A DNA stretch of 64,000 bases from Acidobacteriota bacterium (GTDB taxonomy: Bacteria > Acidobacteriota > Terriglobia > UBA7540): positions 1 through 64,000 of the forward strand of contig JAKAWG010000003.1 of NCBI GenBank assembly GCA_021817045.1, in the 5' to 3' direction. Of this stretch, positions 24,628 to 32,983 are shown piece after piece. Under the pieces are notes generated by a model. That model had not been told where the DNA came from and searched no databases. It saw only the letters and a list, made by a program, of their open reading frames with translations. Position 1 is the stretch's first letter. The number at the start of each line of letters is the position of its first letter. The position numbers were made by a program, and so were the translations under genes.

Positions 24628-25278
24628 CTACGGCTCGATGATTTTCTCGCGGAGTGCGTAACGGACCAACTCGCTGAACGAGTGAAGGTCCAGCCGGCGC
24701 ATGATGTTGATGCGGTGGGTTTCCGCCGTCTTCACGCTGATGCGGAGGGCCGTCGCGACCTCTTTATTCGTCTTTCCTCCTGCCAGCAGACGAACTACCT
24801 CCCACTGGCGTGGCGTGAGCCCGGATCGCGTCCTGCGGCCCGGCGCCGCTGTGCGCTTCTGAAAGTCTTCGAGCATCAATTGCGAGACTCTCGAAGTGAA
24901 ATAGGGAATGTGTTGGCTGAGGGACGTGATCGCGTCCACAAGATCGCGGTCGAAGTCGGACTTGAACACGTAACCGCGAACCCCGACCTGGAGCAGCTCG
25001 CGCATGAGCTGCGGCGATTCGTCCATGGTAAGGATCAGGATTTCGGTGTCCGGAAGCGCTCTCAGAATCGCCCGCGCCGCGTCCACACCTGAAACCTCGG
25101 GCAAATTGACATCCAGTAACACGATGTTCGGTTTCAGGTGCTTGGTCTTTTCGACTGCATCGTGCCCGGTGACGGCTTCGCCGCACACTTCCCAAGAAGG
25201 TTGGTCACGAAACAACGCGCGGATTCCGCGACGCACGAGGTCGTGGTCGTCAGCAATGAGGATGCGAACAGGTTTCAT
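24628..25278 (-). CDS. NarL/FixJ-family response regulator
   Basis: The 216-residue protein joins a receiver domain (1-120) to a LuxR-type helix-turn-helix (about 150-212). The receiver has the acid pair D10/D11, phosphoacceptor D56 in NIVLLDVNLP, T84 and K106. The output domain reads LTPRQWEVVRLLAGGKTNKE and SVKTAETHRINIMRRL, a standard DNA-binding signature. The large kinase gene 324 bases upstream on the same strand ends in a HisKA_3/HATPase pair, the kinase type that partners NarL-type regulators, so the two are very likely cognate. Confidence 0.92.
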   Translation of the reverse strand: MKPVRILIADDHDLVRRGIRALFRDQPSWEVCGEAVTGHDAVEKTKHLKPNIVLLDVNLPEVSGVDAARAILRALPDTEILILTMDESPQLMRELLQVGVRGYVFKSDFDRDLVDAITSLSQHIPYFTSRVSQLMLEDFQKRTAAPGRRTRSGLTPRQWEVVRLLAGGKTNKEVATALRISVKTAETHRINIMRRLDLHSFSELVRYALREKIIEP

Positions 25279-25601
25279 AAGCCAGCCTATCTCGTATCAG
25301 GGCACGACTTTCGTCGAGCTAACAAGGGCTAAAGAGTCTGTGTGACAACTGCAGTTATAGCGGCGGTCATAGAGCGCCGCTACAGCGGAAAAACCGAAGT
25401 TGTCACACAGATTCTAAAGCCCTATTCCTTTCCACGAACTGGCAGCATGGCTGAAGCCATGCCCTGATACAAAGACTCAACCCAGGCCGTTGGCTTGGGC
25501 CGGGATCGAGCGCCCCTTCGGGGCGGTCCAAAACCCGTCACCCCGAACGGCGAATGTAGAAACTCCCCGGCAGTCATACCCTGATACCGAGCACTTCTCA
25601 C
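25279..25601. repeat. Intergenic spacer made of REP-like palindromes
   Basis: The gap between kinase and regulator holds a half palindrome TATCAGGGCACGACT (25295-25309), a hairpin GGCGGTCATAGAGCGCCGC (about 25360-25378), CATGGCTGAAGCCATG followed by CCCTGATA (25446-25469) and another half ACCCTGATAC (about 25578-25587). These belong to the families completed at 31696-31727 and 29534-29600. Such hairpins could also end or process the kinase transcript before the regulator gene. Confidence 0.6.
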
Positions 25602-28600
25602 CTACTTCTTACCGCCGTCGACGGGCAGCGTGGCCCGGATTGTACTTCCTTTCTTCCCGGAATTTATCTCTAAACGACCTCCCGCATCATGCACCCGCTC
25701 TTCGATGGAGTGCAATCCGAGGCCGGCTTTGGTGCCGAGCTTGCCATCCTGTTCCAAAACGCCCGGCGGCATTCCCCGGCCGCCATCGCTGATCTCGACC
25801 ACCAGATTGCCATCGGACGATGTGACGCTGAGCCGCGCCATTGTGCTTCCCGAGTGTCGATGGATGTTGGAAAGCGCCTCCTGCACAACGCGGAAAACAG
25901 TCATCTTGAGCGTGGCGGAGAGATTATCCGAGTTCTCCGGAAGGTCTGTCTTCACCTGAACACCGCTCCGCTCGACGAAACCCTCCACATACCACCTTAA
26001 GGCGCCCGCCAGGCCGAGCGTGTCCAGGAGCGGCGGGTGGAGCAGGTAGGCAAGCGTGCGAACCTCGCGCGCGCACTGGTTCGCCAAGGTTGACGCGTGG
26101 CGCAGGTTTGCGCGCGATTCCTCATCGAGCATACCCGCGGACTTACTGGTTAAGGACAAGAGTATGTTCAGGTCGGCAAGGGCGGCGGCGGTCGTGTCGT
26201 GCAGCTCGCGGGCCAACCTCTGCCGTTCCTCATCTTGCAGCGTGAAGAAGCGGCCGGAAAGTCTTCGGACCGACTCGCCCGCCTGCTTAAGCTCGGTTAC
26301 GTCTTCAATCGCAAGCAGGATCACGGCCTCGCCGGCCTGTTCGATGCGCCGAGCATTGAGCAACATGCTGCGGTGGCCAATGGCGGGGAACTCGTGATCC
26401 ACTTCGAAGTCCTCAACCACGGCACTCTGAGGTAGGACCTCTTCGAGCAAAGTTCGCAGCTTGGGAACATTCCACTGCCCGTTGCCCAGCTCGTACAGGA
26501 AGCGGTTCTCGACCTCTTCGGGCGAAACTTGGAAAGCCTGGTAGAAGGTCCGGTTGGCGGTCTTCACGCGCAACTGCCCGTCCAGGACGAGCAAAGATTC
26601 GCGCGCGCTATCCACAATGGCCTCCGCATAAGCCGTGGCGCGCTGCAGGCTGACCTTCAAGGCCGTGATCTCAATCCAGATGATCACGGCGCCGTCGAGC
26701 TTGTTCTCGGTGGTACGGTAGGGCCGGATGCGCATCGCGTACCATCGACCCTGGCGGTCCTGCACCTCCTGTTCCTTGATCGTGACGGCATCGATAGACT
26801 CCGTAATGAGTTCCTCCAGGTTGGCGAGAGTGAAATTGGGCTTGATATCGCCGATCGGCCGGCCAACGTCGGTAGGAATCAGGTTAAGCAGCCTTTCCGC
26901 CTGCGGAGTGAAGCGCCGGATGCGCAGATCGTTGCCCAGTATGAGAATGGGAATGTTAACGCTCGCCAGCAGGTTCAGCATATCGTTGTGGGCGACGCTC
27001 AATTCTGTGTTGCGGTTCTGCAATTCTTCGTTCAGCGTGGTGAGCTCTTCATTGGTGGATTGCAATTCCTCTTTGGCAGTTTCGAGCTCCTCGTTGGTGC
27101 TTTGCAGTTCTTCGTTCGAAGATAAAATCTCCTCGTTAGCGGACTTCAATTCCTCGTTGGTGGTGTCCTGCTCCTCGATGACCGACTGAAGCGTGCTCTT
27201 GGTCTGAGCCAACTCATGTTTCAACTGGCCCACCTGCCGCTCCGTGACCCTTTCGGCCTTTGGGCCGGGCTTGCCCTTCCGGTCGGCGACCCTGGGCAGC
27301 TCGATCTTTGGCGCTGGTTTGGATTCCTGGAAGAGGACCAGATAATAGCGCTCTGCCGGCGTCGGACCTCGCAGCGGAATCACCTCGAGATCGACCTCGC
27401 GCGTGCCGCCGTTGGACCGGAATTCCACCCCTTGCTTCTTGACTAAGACATCATTCTTCTTGGCCTTTTGCAGGGCGCCGCGCAGGTCTACCAGCAATCC
27501 TTCCCGAGTCATCTTGGAAAGATTGAGGCTGGCCTGCCCGGGCGTGGGCTCAAGGTAAGCGCCCGTGCGGCCCCGGAACTGAAGAATTTCCAGGTCCTGG
27601 TTGACGATCACGCCGGCGGGAGCGAACCGGGCAAGCAGAACGCGTTCCGCCTCCTTCTGGACGTCGAACTCTGCGACGGCTTCTTCGAAGACGTGCCGTA
27701 CTGCTTGCCGATCGGCTGCGTAGTCCGGTCTCTCCAATGCGTAGGGCGGCAGCCGAAGCGCGGTGGCCTTCTTGGCGTAGATCTTGTTCTTTTTGTCTAT
27801 TAACGTGAAATGGTCTCCGAACGGGCCAATCGTTTCCGAAGTTCCTAGCATCAGAAAGCCCGTCGGCTTGAGGGCGTAGTGAAAGACGGGAATGACTTTT
27901 TTCTGCAGCACCGCTCCCAGATAGATCAGCAGATTGCGGCAGCTTATGAGGTCGAGCCGCGAGAAGGGCGGGCCCTTGGCAACGTCCTGGCGCGCGAACA
28001 CGAACATGTCGCGGAGGGATTTGTTGATCTGGTAACCGCGTGAGGTCTTTGCGAAGAAGCGCCGCAAGCGCTCCGGCGAAACTTCGGTCGTGATATTTTC
28101 CAAGTAGAGTCCCGTGCGAGCCTTTTCCAGCGCGGCCTCACTAATGTCGGTGGCAAAGAACTGCATTTCTCTTCCGTTGGCCGAGTCGCCGAGATATTCC
28201 ATCAGCGCCATGGCGATGGAATAGGCTTCCTCGCCCGTCGAGCAGCCCGGCACCCAAATGCGGATGGGGACGTTAGGCCGCCGGTCCTTCATGAGCACAG
28301 GAAACACCTGGGCTTTCAACGCTTCGAAAACTTGTGGATCGCGGAAAAATCCGGTGACGTGGATGAGGATGTCCTCGTAGAGCGCGTCGAGCTCCGCTCG
28401 ATTGCTTTCGAGTAAAGCAACGTAGTCCTGCACCTCCTGGAGCTTATGGAGCACCATCCGCCGCTTGATCCGCCGCTTGATGGTGGTGTGCTTATAATGG
28501 GTGAAATCGACTCCGGCGGCCGCGCGCAACAGCGCGAAAATCCTGCGCAAGGCCTCTTCCCCTTCAGCCGGTAATCCGACCGCTTCTTCGATGGTTCGCG

Positions 28601-29258
28601 TCTGGAGCAAATAAGGATGATGCGCGATCCGCACCAACTCACGCGCGATGCCTTCGGGCGAAAGCACAAAGTCCACGCTCCCGCTCGCCACCGCGTTCCG
28701 CGGCATGTCGCCATATTTGGCGGACTTCGTGTCCTGGGCAAACGTAATGCCGCCTTCCGTCTTGATTGCTTGCAGGCCCAGCGTACCGTCGGAAGCAGTG
28801 CCGGAGAGGATCACGCCGATGGCGCGGCTCCCGAGTTCTTCTGCCAGCGAGCGCAAAAAGTAGTCGATGGGCAGGTGCTGCGTGTCCGGGGTGCGGGGCA
28901 CCAGGTAGAGCCTGCCTTTTTGAATCGCCATGTTGGTGTTGGGCGGAATGACGTAAATCCGGTCGCGCTCGACGACCATGCCGTTTTTCACCTCCATGAC
29001 TATGGTCCGCGTGGCTCGGGCGAGGAGCCCTGTAAGCGCGCTCTCGTGTTGTGGGGCCAGGTGCTGGATGAAGACCAGCGCCATGCCGGGACTAGCGGGC
29101 AAGTGCGAGAGTAATTGAGTAAAAGCTTCTAAACCGCCGGCCGAAGCGCCAATGCCGACGATCGGAAATAACGTCTTGTCCTGGGCCTTGCGTGTCGTCG
29201 CGCGCTCCTTGCCGCCTGGCGGCTTCGTCGCCGGTTGTTGGCGTGATGGTTTTCGCAT
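25602..29258 (-). CDS. CheB-CheR-PAS hybrid sensor histidine kinase
   Basis: The 1218-residue fusion starts with a CheB methylesterase domain (about 31-215) that keeps its Ser39, His66 and Asp157 (GIGASAGG, IQHLAP, SGTASDG). A CheR methyltransferase domain follows (about 225-495; RIWVPGCSTGEEAYSIAMAL and FFATDIS). Next is a long heptad-rich coiled coil (about 660-760, with repeated S-T-N-E-E-L and S-N-E-E-L units), two PAS-like domains and a HisKA_3/HATPase_c kinase (LARELHDTTAAALADLNI; VFRVVQEALSNIHRHS). CheB/CheR-fused kinases of this type are common in soil bacteria but their methylation target is usually unknown. GAGGAAA precedes the ATG. The NarL-type regulator downstream is the likely partner. 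Confidence 0.9.
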   Translation of the reverse strand: MRKPSRQQPATKPPGGKERATTRKAQDKTLFPIVGIGASAGGLEAFTQLLSHLPASPGMALVFIQHLAPQHESALTGLLARATRTIVMEVKNGMVVERDRIYVIPPNTNMAIQKGRLYLVPRTPDTQHLPIDYFLRSLAEELGSRAIGVILSGTASDGTLGLQAIKTEGGITFAQDTKSAKYGDMPRNAVASGSVDFVLSPEGIARELVRIAHHPYLLQTRTIEEAVGLPAEGEEALRRIFALLRAAAGVDFTHYKHTTIKRRIKRRMVLHKLQEVQDYVALLESNRAELDALYEDILIHVTGFFRDPQVFEALKAQVFPVLMKDRRPNVPIRIWVPGCSTGEEAYSIAMALMEYLGDSANGREMQFFATDISEAALEKARTGLYLENITTEVSPERLRRFFAKTSRGYQINKSLRDMFVFARQDVAKGPPFSRLDLISCRNLLIYLGAVLQKKVIPVFHYALKPTGFLMLGTSETIGPFGDHFTLIDKKNKIYAKKATALRLPPYALERPDYAADRQAVRHVFEEAVAEFDVQKEAERVLLARFAPAGVIVNQDLEILQFRGRTGAYLEPTPGQASLNLSKMTREGLLVDLRGALQKAKKNDVLVKKQGVEFRSNGGTREVDLEVIPLRGPTPAERYYLVLFQESKPAPKIELPRVADRKGKPGPKAERVTERQVGQLKHELAQTKSTLQSVIEEQDTTNEELKSANEEILSSNEELQSTNEELETAKEELQSTNEELTTLNEELQNRNTELSVAHNDMLNLLASVNIPILILGNDLRIRRFTPQAERLLNLIPTDVGRPIGDIKPNFTLANLEELITESIDAVTIKEQEVQDRQGRWYAMRIRPYRTTENKLDGAVIIWIEITALKVSLQRATAYAEAIVDSARESLLVLDGQLRVKTANRTFYQAFQVSPEEVENRFLYELGNGQWNVPKLRTLLEEVLPQSAVVEDFEVDHEFPAIGHRSMLLNARRIEQAGEAVILLAIEDVTELKQAGESVRRLSGRFFTLQDEERQRLARELHDTTAAALADLNILLSLTSKSAGMLDEESRANLRHASTLANQCAREVRTLAYLLHPPLLDTLGLAGALRWYVEGFVERSGVQVKTDLPENSDNLSATLKMTVFRVVQEALSNIHRHSGSTMARLSVTSSDGNLVVEISDGGRGMPPGVLEQDGKLGTKAGLGLHSIEERVHDAGGRLEINSGKKGSTIRATLPVDGGKK

Positions 29259-29414
29259 TTTCGTTTCCTCCCCACAGCTTGCCCTCGCGGCGTTCGCTGC
29301 CGTCGCGGGCGATGCCGGAAACCGTCACTGTCTGCGCGAGCGCGCTCCCTGTGCAGGCCTCTTGTGCATATCGTGCATCCCGCCGGATGAAAATGCAATC
29401 ACGACTGCACTTTT

Positions 29415-29629
29415 GGAGTGCGGGAGCTTGCTCCCGCTTTCTTGAGCTTGCTTCCGGCCGTTGCCAACCATCCCGCCGCTTCGCGGCGAGCCTCCTTGAT
29501 AGGGAGGGGAATCGGGATGGTCGCGCGCCGACTGTAGCGGCGCTCTGTGAGCGCCGAATCTATTAATGAAGACCGGCGGTCATAGACCGCCGCTACAGCG
29601 CCAAAAGCGGCGGCGAGCTGCCGCACTCC
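29415..29629 (+). mobile_element. MITE-like element, copy B (215 bp)
   Basis: The ends are GGAGTGCGG (29415-29423) and CCGCACTCC (29621-29629), as in 577-712. The left palindrome GCGGGAGCTTGCTCCCGC is identical to copy A. The interior carries extra palindromes, TGTAGCGGCGCTCTGTGAGC and GCGGTCATAGACCGC, which makes it longer. It lies between the kinase gene start and the third roughly 170-bp element. Confidence 0.6.
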
Positions 29630-29669
29630 ATAACACGAACCGTCGCGATTTTCAGCAAACAATTTCGCC

Positions 29670-29880
29670 ATTTTTCTCTAATACATTGAGCCAAGTCACC
29701 TGTTTTCTGCAACTTATACTTTTACCAACAATTTGCTCCAATTGCACCTTTAGAATCAATTTGGATACATGGTCTCGGGGAGTTTGTTGGTAATTCTTCG
29801 CTTTCGCAATCCTGTGTTTTCAATGAGCTAGGTGTTGGTTCGTCAATAAACAATCTCTTTCTCCTTGGCGCCTTTTTCCG
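29670..29880 (+). repeat. ~170-bp dispersed element, copy 3 of 3
   Basis: This is the best-preserved reference copy. It has a perfect inverted pair TTACCAACAA (29722-29731) and TTGTTGGTAA (29784-29793) around 52 bases, followed by TGTTTTCAATGAG, GTCAATAAACAATCTCTTTC and a GC-rich end. The first copy on the - strand matches it closely over the whole length. No shared open frame exists, so the conserved object is DNA or RNA. Confidence 0.65.
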
Positions 29881-30471
29881 GAGCGAGTCCGGCGCACCGG
29901 GAGCGGATATGCATGGCTTTTGTTCTTCTAAAAAGAGAGAGCCGCAAATCGGGTCGTCGAGATCAATAAACTCCTTCCCGCGCCCCCCGCTTTCGCGGAG
30001 TATCAGCTTCGCGGAAATGACGCGTCGGGGATGGTTCCATACAGAACGTCTAAAGTTGACGTGCCCTGATACGCCGCCAGCCGCTGATGCGCAGCTATTT
30101 ATGTCGCTCTGTATAGCAGGCCACAGCCAGGCGAAGAATCTGGTCTTGTCCAAGGCAAAGCCCCGGGATTACTGCGAGGGGGGAATCGTCCAATCGGCGC
30201 GCTCGGTGAGGGTAAAAAACCGCGCGCACCCATTTTTATTTATATCATATTCCTCGCCGGCTTGTCAAGCTATGTAGGCTACCTAGAATATCGCGTCAAG
30301 ATGTATATGCTGGCCGGTAGTAATTAGGTAGTTATCAAGAATTGTTTGTACGCGTTGTACAGACAAATCCTCTAGTCCCGTATACATAATCAACCGTCTA
30401 GCGCCAAACAAGAGGAAACAGAATAATAGTCATGGTGTAAACGCGGACGGTTTGGGCAGCGTAATTTGAAC
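29881..30471. other. AT-rich intergenic region upstream of the twin zinc-knuckle genes
   Basis: No gene is seen. 30210-30440 is noticeably richer in A and T than the surroundings. It includes a promoter-like pair at 30262-30289 and the half REP GTGCCCTGATACG at 30061-30073. Confidence 0.5.
30262..30289 (+). promoter_or_regulatory. Candidate sigma-70-type promoter
   Basis: TTGTCA (30262-30267) and TAGAAT (30284-30289) are separated by 16 bases inside an AT-rich stretch. The nearest gene on this strand begins at 30472, leaving a leader of about 175 bases. This is a consensus match by eye, without independent support. Confidence 0.4.
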
Positions 30472-30651
30472 ATGAACAAACACGAGGGGAATTCGGTGGC
30501 GAAGGAAGCGGAGTCTTTGGAAGGGCATCTATGCGCAATCTGCGGGAAAGTGTTCGAATCAGCCAGCGCACGCGATGAGCACCAGATCGAATGCAGGGAT
30601 TACATCGCTTACCTCGTTGCGCATCTTTTTTCGAATGCGCCGGACGGGTAG
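30472..30651 (+). CDS. Tiny C2HC zinc-knuckle protein, first of a tandem pair
   Basis: The 59-residue protein contains CAICGKVFESASARDEHQIE followed by C, giving C21-x2-C24-x12-H37-x3-C41, a single C2HC finger. The flanks are hydrophilic and acidic in front, with a short hydrophobic YIAYLVAHLF behind. The next gene, 27 bases downstream, encodes a second protein with exactly the same ligand spacing, so the pair arose by duplication. DNA, RNA or protein binding is possible. A TTG at 30466 is an alternative start. Confidence 0.65.
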   Translation: MNKHEGNSVAKEAESLEGHLCAICGKVFESASARDEHQIECRDYIAYLVAHLFSNAPDG

Positions 30652-30678
30652 TAACTAAAAACGCCGGAGGACGTGAAG

Positions 30679-30852
30679 ATGGCGGAAGAATCGGAGCGTT
30701 TTCACTGGTATCAATGTTCGATCTGCGGCAAGTTGCTCGACTCGGAGGAGGCGCATCGGGAGCACGAAACCAAGTGCAAGGAGCGGTTCCGTACTCTGAT
30801 TTTGTCTGCTGAATCGGCGCTGCCTTGGAATAGCGGCGGGTATCGGCTTTAA
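30679..30852 (+). CDS. Tiny C2HC zinc-knuckle protein, second of a tandem pair
   Basis: The 57-residue frame opens at an ATG preceded by CCGGAGG and stops at TAA 30850-30852. It reads MAEESERFHWYQCSICGKLL and then has C13-x2-C16-x12-H29-x3-C33, the same spacing as the upstream protein. CSICGKLLDSEEAHREHETK parallels CAICGKVFESASARDEHQIE in the neighbour. The tail, KERFRTLILSAESALPW and so on, differs. Its small size makes it easy to miss. The function is unknown; close spacing implies one transcript with its neighbour. Confidence 0.65.
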   Translation: MAEESERFHWYQCSICGKLLDSEEAHREHETKCKERFRTLILSAESALPWNSGGYRL

Positions 30853-30890
30853 CGCTTGATTGTATAAATGAGCGTCAGTTTGATCCGCCG

Positions 30891-30996
30891 TATCAGGGCG
30901 CGACTTTAGTCGTGCCGCCCTCATTCACCGCTTAGCGGCTCCCCCTCCCCGCAAGCGGGAGAAGGCTTCGGCACGACTAAAGTGGTGTCCTGATAC
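30891..30996. repeat. Two REP-like palindromes around a CCCTCCCC tract
   Basis: TATCAGGGCGCGACTTTAGT continuing to CGTGCC (30891-30916) and GGCACGACTAAAGTGGTGTC continuing to CTGATA (30970-30995) are two members of the TATCAGGGCAC family in opposite halves. The DNA between them includes a short CCGCTTAGCGG palindrome. No gene lies in 30853-31216. Confidence 0.6.
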
Positions 30997-31052
30997 GCAA
31001 TCAAGCAGTGGAGTGGGCGCGGCCGGCGCACCATTTGGCCGGTGTGGATTTT

Positions 31053-31195
31053 GGAGTGTGGGAGCGTGCTCCCGCTTTCTTGAGCCGGAAGCTTGCTTCC
31101 GGCTGAATGGCGCGCCAGCAAGCGGGCCACTGAATATTCTGCGCCGCCGCGAGCTTGCTCGCGGCTTCCAAAGCGGCGGCAAGCCGCCGCACCGC
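31053..31195 (+). mobile_element. MITE-like element, copy C (degenerate)
   Basis: The left end, GGAGTGTGGGAGCGTGCTCC (31053-31072), differs from copies A and B by two bases. The right end, CCGCACCGC at 31187-31195, is a poor match to CCGCACTCC. The interior has the hairpins CCGGAAGCTTGCTTCCGG and GCCGCGAGCTTGCTCGCGGC. It ends just upstream of the receiver-like gene at 31217. Confidence 0.5.
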
Positions 31196-31216
31196 ATATT
31201 CAGGAGAAGGGCGATT

Positions 31217-31621
31217 GTGACGAACAAAATTCCCGTGCTCCTCCTGCACAGCACCATTGAGCCCGTAGCCAGTTTGAAGCCGGCTCTCGCAAGATTATCC
31301 ATTGCGAGTACGGACGTGCTTACCTGCGCGGAGGTCCGACAGTTCCTGGTGCAAACGGGTCCTCCCCAGTTGATTTTCACTGACGTGGCCTTTCAGGACG
31401 GCACGTGGAAAGACGCGGTGAGGGCAACGGCAGGCGCGAAAGTGGCTGCCGGCGTCATCGTTGTGAGCCGCTTTTCAGACGATCCGCTATATGTGGCTGC
31501 GCTTCAGTGCGGCGCCCTGGACTTTATCTTTCCGCCTTTTGACACGGACGAGTTCGCCTACGTTGTGACCTCGGCTTTCGAGCAGCTCTTTCGGCGCCGG
31601 AACTCGATGGCATTCGCTTAG
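31217..31621 (+). CDS. Degenerate receiver-domain protein
   Basis: This stand-alone protein of 134 residues has the alternating strand/helix pattern of response-regulator receivers. The putative phosphoacceptor is D56 in QLIFTDVAF and a Ser is at the switch position (VVSRF, S84). The N-terminal acid pair is replaced by HS (LLLHSTIE) and the conserved Lys by Pro (FIFPPFD), so normal phosphorylation is doubtful. GTG is the start, with AGGAGAAGG in front. A PAS histidine kinase gene follows 126 bases downstream, beyond a perfect REP palindrome. It could act as a phosphate-independent adaptor. Confidence 0.6.
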   Translation: MTNKIPVLLLHSTIEPVASLKPALARLSIASTDVLTCAEVRQFLVQTGPPQLIFTDVAFQDGTWKDAVRATAGAKVAAGVIVVSRFSDDPLYVAALQCGALDFIFPPFDTDEFAYVVTSAFEQLFRRRNSMAFA

Positions 31622-31695
31622 GGAGTTGCGGCGGTCGACTGAGGAGTCACTCATGAGGCCGGAAGCGGCTAGACATTCCGGCGCGAAACGCAGGG

Positions 31696-31727
31696 TATCA
31701 GGGCACGGCTGAAGCCGTGCCCTGATA
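31696..31727. repeat. Perfect 32-bp REP palindrome
   Basis: TATCAGGGCACGGCT and AGCCGTGCCCTGATA are perfect 15-base arms with a 2-base centre. Related full or half copies occur at 25295-25309, 25446-25469, 25578-25587, 30061-30073, 30891-30916 and 30970-30995. It sits between the receiver-like and kinase genes. Confidence 0.75.
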
Positions 31728-31747
31728 GAAGGAGAGAGGAGGGGACA

Positions 31748-32881
31748 GTGAATTTGCCAATCGATCAGGTGACCGCCGACTTCCCGGGTTTGATTCTCGA
31801 CGAGCAAACCAGCGCTAAACCTCGCGCGCACCCTACCCAGGAAAAGCAAATCGCGCTCGACAATCACAGAGTGCTTGAACTCGCGCACGACGCGATTCTC
31901 GTGCGGAATATTTTTGGCGAGATTATTTTCTGGAACCGGGAGGCGGAGAGACTCTACGGCTGGTCAGGACGCGAGGCTCTCGGGAAGCTCAGCCACGAAT
32001 TGTTGCAAACGCGTTTTGCGGAGGGTTTTGACGCGATGGTGGACAAGCTCTTCGAACAGAATACGTGGGAAGGAGTGCTCACCCAGATTTGCCGCGACGG
32101 CACGCAGATCATGGTTGAAAGCCGCCAGGCTGTGCAGCGGAACCACACAGGCCGGCCCGTGGCCATCATCGAGATCAACCGGGACATTACGCAACACGCA
32201 CGAACCGAGGAGAAACTGAGGCAGATGACGGCGCACCTGCTTCAGGTACAAGACGAGGAGCGGCGTTGCATTGCGCGCGACCTGCACGACAGCACCACCC
32301 AGACGCTCGCCGCAGTGGCGATCAATCTGGCCAATGTGCAAGCCAGGCTGAACGGCAATTCAGAACTCGCTAAAATTCTTTCCGACACGATGGCGCTCGC
32401 CCAACAAGCCGGAGATGAGATTCGTAATCTCGCTCGCCTCCTGCACCCGCCCGTTTTGGAAACGGTAGGACTGGTTGCGGCAGTTCGCTGGTATGCCAAC
32501 GCCTTCGCGAAGTGCTACGACATTCGCGTCACGGTGGAGGCGCACGAGGAGTGCAGAGAATGCCCGGAAGACGTAAAGCTCGCCTTGTTCAGAATGGTCC
32601 AGGAAAGCCTGACGAACGTGCGGCGTCATTCCGGCAGCAAGACGGCGAGTGTGCGCGTGAAGAAGGAGGCCGGTCACATCACGCTCGAGATTCAGGATTA
32701 CGGGAAGGGGATGCCGCTCGGGAATGCCGGTCCTGCGCTTCCAGGCATCGGCATTTCGGGAATGCACGAGCGAATCCGCCAACTCGGAGGCTCTCTGCAA
32801 CTTGATTCCAGCCCCGAGGGAACGACCGTCCGTGCTCGTCTGCCCGTGTCATCGCGCGCGGCAGCGCCAAAATGGCCGTAG
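31748..32881 (+). CDS. PAS-domain sensor histidine kinase (NarL-partner type)
   Basis: The 377-residue soluble kinase has a PAS domain (about 43-150; LELAHDAILVRNIFGEIIFW) and a HisKA_3 dimerisation helix with phosphoacceptor H180 (RCIARDLHDSTTQTLAAV). It then has an HATPase_c domain with N-box LFRMVQESLTNVRRHS and G-boxes DYGKGMP and GIGISGMHERI. There is no transmembrane segment, so it senses an internal signal. A GTG start is supported by GGAGAGAGGAGG upstream. No NarL-type regulator lies next to it; the degenerate receiver upstream or the distant regulator at 24628-25278 might be its partner. Confidence 0.85.
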   Translation: MNLPIDQVTADFPGLILDEQTSAKPRAHPTQEKQIALDNHRVLELAHDAILVRNIFGEIIFWNREAERLYGWSGREALGKLSHELLQTRFAEGFDAMVDKLFEQNTWEGVLTQICRDGTQIMVESRQAVQRNHTGRPVAIIEINRDITQHARTEEKLRQMTAHLLQVQDEERRCIARDLHDSTTQTLAAVAINLANVQARLNGNSELAKILSDTMALAQQAGDEIRNLARLLHPPVLETVGLVAAVRWYANAFAKCYDIRVTVEAHEECRECPEDVKLALFRMVQESLTNVRRHSGSKTASVRVKKEAGHITLEIQDYGKGMPLGNAGPALPGIGISGMHERIRQLGGSLQLDSSPEGTTVRARLPVSSRAAAPKWP

Positions 32882-32983
32882 AGGGCTTAGGAAAAGGCAC
32901 TTGATAGCATCGTTCGGGGAGTTGCGTGTTGCTTTGCTACACCTCGAATCACGGAAATGACCTCTCACCCGCCCTCCGTTGTC

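Noticed and set aside
29411-31200. CRISPR-like array of hairpins
   Set aside because: Palindromes are unequal in length and spacing and belong to different families; there is no repeat-spacer periodicity and no cas gene.
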